Source of the DNA: Erythrobacter colymbi
GTDB taxonomy: Bacteria; Pseudomonadota; Alphaproteobacteria; Sphingomonadales; Sphingomonadaceae
Direction of reading: 5' to 3'
NCBI RefSeq assembly: GCF_002155685.1
Contig: NZ_MUYK01000008.1
Location: 1-64,000 of the forward strand
DNA: 64,000 bases
Each line of letters opens with the position of its first letter. Within the stretch, counting starts at the first letter, position 1. Below are positions 61,697-64,000 of the stretch, piece by piece. A model generated the notes under the pieces. It was not told the DNA's origin. It was given only the letters and a program-made list of their open reading frames with translations, and searched no databases. The translations under genes were made by a program, and so were the position numbers.

Positions 61697-61723
61697 CGAA
61701 AAAGGCGACCCCGTCGGGCCGCC
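61697..61723 (-). terminator. Rho-independent terminator downstream of rpmE
   Basis: On the minus strand GGCGGCCCGACGGGGTCGCC folds into a strong stem and is followed by TTTTTCGTTT. It lies about 40 bases after the rpmE stop and is oriented to end that transcript. Confidence 0.75.
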
Positions 61724-61764
61724 CTCCTCGTTGCGGGCCGGAGCCCGCGCAGCTTGTGACGCGC

Positions 61765-61989
61765 TTACTTCTTGAGGCTGAGGCCACCGAAGCGCTTGTT
61801 GAATGCGGCCACGCGGCCACCTTCGGCAACCTGCTGGCGACCGCCGGTCCAGGCGGGGTGGCTCAGCGGATCGATATCGAGCGCGAGCACGTCGCCTTCC
61901 TTGCCCCAGGTCGAGCGGGTCTGGAATTCGGTGCCATCGGTCATCTTGACCGTGATCATGTGGTAATCGGGGTGACCTTCGGTCTTCAT
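61765..61989 (-). CDS. rpmE: 50S ribosomal protein L31
   Basis: 74 residues. [20 protein letters not shown] and [11 protein letters not shown], then [10 protein letters not shown], match L31. There are no cysteines, so this is the zinc-free type that lacks the CxxC pairs. It is followed by an intrinsic terminator. Confidence 0.95.
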   Translation of the reverse strand: MKTEGHPDYHMITVKMTDGTEFQTRSTWGKEGDVLALDIDPLSHPAWTGGRQQVAEGGRVAAFNKRFGGLSLKK

Positions 61990-62093
61990 GACATATTCCT
62001 TCGAGCTTTCGCCGGTGCCGACCGGCGGTGCTATGAAACGGGAAGCGCGCGCCTTAGTGGCGAAAGCGCCTCAATGCAACCTCTCTTGCGCGA

Positions 62094-62663
62094 TCAGGGC
62101 TGCGAGGCTGCGACCGCGGCCTTCAGCTCCTCGAGCTTGCGTTCCTGCGCCGCGAGATCGCCCACCCGCGACGCCTTGCGGAAGGCATCGTCAAGCAGCG
62201 CGCGGTCATAGGGTTCCATCGATACGCCGCCCTCTTCCGGGAAGCGGTACTGCGTGCCGTAGACCTGCGGCTGGCCGATGCTCTGGAGATAGCGGTCGAG
62301 CGTCGCTGCCGCGATCCACTCGGCGTCCTTGTGGCCCAGTGCCGCGGCCCTGACCGCCAGAACATGGGCCAGCAGGTAGTCGCGCGGCTCGTTGCCGTGC
62401 TGGAAGACGAACGCCGCTCCGAAGAAATCCGCAGCCGTGACAAGCGCCCCGCTGGCGAGCAGCTCGCGCGTCCGCACGCGGCGCTGCGTATCTGCCGCGA
62501 AAGCAGCCTCGTGATCCTCTATATCGGTCATGCGCTGGGCCTGGTCGGCCTGGAACATCGCCGCCATCTCGGGGTTGTCCGCCGTCTGCGCGAGCGCCGG
62601 AACAGCGCCTGCGAGCGCAAGGCCCAGACCGATGCCCATGAGGCCTCTGGCCAAACGTCGCAT
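62094..62663 (-). CDS. Exported protein of unknown function
   Basis: 189 residues. A signal peptide (GLMGIGLGLALAGAVPALAQ) is followed by a helical region. A recognisable block HVLAVRAAALGHKDAEWIAA and RYLQSIGQPQVYGTQYRF resembles DUF6624-type proteins, without known activity. It lies between rpmE and fabZ on the same strand, 22 bp after fabZ. Confidence 0.75.
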   Translation of the reverse strand: MRRLARGLMGIGLGLALAGAVPALAQTADNPEMAAMFQADQAQRMTDIEDHEAAFAADTQRRVRTRELLASGALVTAADFFGAAFVFQHGNEPRDYLLAHVLAVRAAALGHKDAEWIAAATLDRYLQSIGQPQVYGTQYRFPEEGGVSMEPYDRALLDDAFRKASRVGDLAAQERKLEELKAAVAASQP

Positions 62664-62685
62664 CCTTACCCTCCCCGACAGAACC

Positions 62686-63168
62686 TCAGGCGGACGGCGG
62701 GTCCGTCATCATCGCGGTGAATTCGACCTCGCAGGTCGTCTTCCCCTCGACGCTCGCCACGCCCTTGAACTTGTAGACGCGGCTGCGCTTCTGGGTGAAT
62801 TCGACGTGGAGATCGAGCAGGCAGCCGGGCGTCACGGGGGCGCGGAACTTGGCGTTCTCGATCCCCATGAAGATCACGAGCTTGCCGGTGCCGGCGAGCT
62901 CCATCGTCTCGATCCCGAGGATGCCGGCGGCCTGCGCCAGCGCCTCGATCTGGAGCACGCCGGGCATGATCGGCGCTCCGGGGAAGTGCCCCTGGAAGAA
63001 CTGCTCGTTCATGCTCACGGCCTTGACCGCGTGAATCCGCTCGCCGAGCGTGATCGCCTTGACCCGGTCGACCAGCAACAGCGGGTAGCGATGCGGCAAG
63101 GCCTTGAGGATCTTGACGATATCGTAATCCAGCGGCGCTTCCGCAGCCGCGCTACCCGTGTCGCTCAT
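62686..63168 (-). CDS. fabZ: 3-hydroxyacyl-[acyl-carrier-protein] dehydratase FabZ
   Basis: 160 residues, hotdog fold. The catalytic His and Glu are H61 and E75 in [20 protein letters not shown]. It dehydrates 3-hydroxyacyl-ACP in fatty-acid and lipid A precursor synthesis. In many proteobacteria it sits in the bamA-skp-(lpxD)-fabZ cluster, as here, though lpxD is not between skp and fabZ. Confidence 0.96.
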   Translation of the reverse strand: MSDTGSAAAEAPLDYDIVKILKALPHRYPLLLVDRVKAITLGERIHAVKAVSMNEQFFQGHFPGAPIMPGVLQIEALAQAAGILGIETMELAGTGKLVIFMGIENAKFRAPVTPGCLLDLHVEFTQKRSRVYKFKGVASVEGKTTCEVEFTAMMTDPPSA

Positions 63169-63190
63169 CTGTCCGTGCCCCGTGTGCCGA

Positions 63191-63883
63191 TCAGCGGCCG
63201 ACCGGCGCGGCCGGGTTGGCCGGCTGCTGCTGGGCCTGCGCGGCCTGCTGCTGCTGGATCTGCGCAGCGATCGCGAGACGCTGGGCGATCTCCTGATAGA
63301 TCGTCACGGCATCGCGGTTCGGCTGGTAACCGGCGGGCGGCACGACGCCGACAGCGGGAACCTTGGTGTTGAGCGAGGCGGTCACCTTGGCGGTGATGTC
63401 GGCTTCCGGCGGCGCGTAAAGCAGCGAGCCGGGCTCGAGCACCATCTGGATCTTGTCCTTGGCGACAACTTCCTGAAGCGCGGTCGGATACTGGCCGATG
63501 ATCTGCTCCACGGCGAAGACACGCGCGAGGTCGATCTGGTTCGAGAGCGCCTGGATTTCCTGATCCAGCGTCTGCAGCTTGGCGAAGTCGGGCGACTTCT
63601 GCATCGCGGCCTGCTCGGCCTCGTCGACCTGCTTGTCGCCGTTCTTGTCGAACTTGGCGAGCATGGTCTGGCGCTCCTGCGCCTTGGTGCGGCGCAGTTC
63701 GGCCTGGGTGGCGTAGGTGGTGTTGACCTGCTCGAAGCCGGTCTGGAAGGCGGTGGTGCCGATGATGGTGCGCGGAATATCGACCGTGGCGATGTTACCC
63801 TGCACCTGCGCGGCGGCCGGCAGTGCGGCAACAGCGGCGAGGATCAGGCCAGCGGGCGCAATGAGCTTGGAGAAACGGGTCAT
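63191..63883 (-). CDS. OmpH/Skp-family periplasmic chaperone
   Basis: 230 residues. A signal peptide ([15 protein letters not shown]) precedes a Skp/OmpH-like region with long helices rich in Gln, Ala and Lys ([37 protein letters not shown]), and a C-terminal glutamine-rich tail ([16 protein letters not shown]). An EF-hand-like [12 protein letters not shown] segment is embedded in the helix. Its ATG overlaps the bamA stop (63883-63885), so it is translationally coupled with the outer-membrane assembly gene it serves. Confidence 0.88.
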   Translation of the reverse strand: MTRFSKLIAPAGLILAAVAALPAAAQVQGNIATVDIPRTIIGTTAFQTGFEQVNTTYATQAELRRTKAQERQTMLAKFDKNGDKQVDEAEQAAMQKSPDFAKLQTLDQEIQALSNQIDLARVFAVEQIIGQYPTALQEVVAKDKIQMVLEPGSLLYAPPEADITAKVTASLNTKVPAVGVVPPAGYQPNRDAVTIYQEIAQRLAIAAQIQQQQAAQAQQQPANPAAPVGR

Positions 63884-64000
63884 CAGAATTGGGTTCCTAC
63901 GTTGAAGGTGAAGCGCCGCTCGTCGTCGCCTTCGACCTTGCGGATGGTCTGGGCGAAGTCGATGCGGAAAGGTCCGAAGGGCGAGTTCCAGTTGACCCCG
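63883..64000 (-). CDS. bamA: Outer-membrane protein assembly factor BamA (C-terminal fragment; runs off the window)
   Basis: Only the last ~38 codons are in the window. The minus strand reads a C-terminal beta-strand pair with NWNSPFGPFRIDFAQTI and ends RRFTFNVGTQF, the terminal-phenylalanine outer-membrane signature, and the position upstream of skp-fabZ is typical of bamA. The rest lies beyond base 64000. Confidence 0.85.
   Translation of the reverse strand, partial: GVNWNSPFGPFRIDFAQTIRKVEGDDERRFTFNVGTQF

Noticed and set aside
1..64000. CRISPR array, prophage, integron or antiphage system
   Set aside because: No regularly spaced repeats, phage structural genes, integrase or recognisable defence genes were seen; only the IS3 element is mobile.

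Overview
The window is high-GC DNA that looks like an alphaproteobacterial chromosome, most likely from Sphingomonadales (Erythrobacter/Porphyrobacter-like). This is an inference from gene content: two TonB-dependent receptors, acpP-fabF-mltG order, a ccmC-D-E-F-G-H-I cytochrome c maturation block, a bamA-skp-fabZ block, a non-discriminating-type AspRS and a cysteine-free L31. No 16S gene is present, so the genus is not settled.

Positions 1-24.4 kb are accessory DNA. A complete IS3-family element (1-1526) opens the window. Next come two AraC regulators, an AhpD-like CxxC protein, two EamA exporters around an Old Yellow Enzyme, and several LysR regulators, each placed divergently from or beside a small metabolic operon: GST-peroxiredoxin-SDR, DoxX-GST, and oxidoreductase-SnoaL-dimethylargininase-like. 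The set is rich in flavin, glutathione and thiol enzymes and reads as handling of electrophiles and peroxides. Gene decay is concentrated here: a LysR gene split at a C7 run, a leftover Crp/Fnr helix-turn-helix, a beta-propeller-like lipoprotein with an in-frame amber codon, and a beta-helix lipoprotein remnant broken by a 16-bp tandem duplication.

Positions 20.9-29.3 kb hold two TonB-dependent receptor loci. One is divergent from a LysR regulator. The other lies with a retropepsin-like periplasmic aspartic protease and a divergent OmpR/histidine kinase pair; that receptor carries an unusual N-terminal pair of near-identical 23-residue segments.

Positions 29.4-64 kb are mostly housekeeping: tRNA-Met, a 2H phosphoesterase, mltG-fabF-acpP, an uncharacterised three-gene set next to aspS, rnd, oxyR, a START-like membrane protein with a porin, pgsA, an LplT-like transporter, a ThDP enzyme, a parS-like site, an EVE protein, a GGDEF-EAL protein, dapF-mtaB-ftsY-yciB, kup, the ccm operon, an amino-acid dehydrogenase, tRNA-His, a prolyl-4-hydroxylase-like enzyme, rpmE, and fabZ-skp-bamA (bamA runs off the end). 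Two REP-like inverted pairs and one larger imperfect palindrome sit between core genes. I saw no CRISPR array, rRNA or prophage. No gene-free stretch exceeds 300 bases, apart from the decayed region 20.4-20.9 kb and the fragment-bearing 10.7-11.0 kb; the 242 bases at 13142-13383 and the 230 bases at 60815-61044 show nothing I can name.
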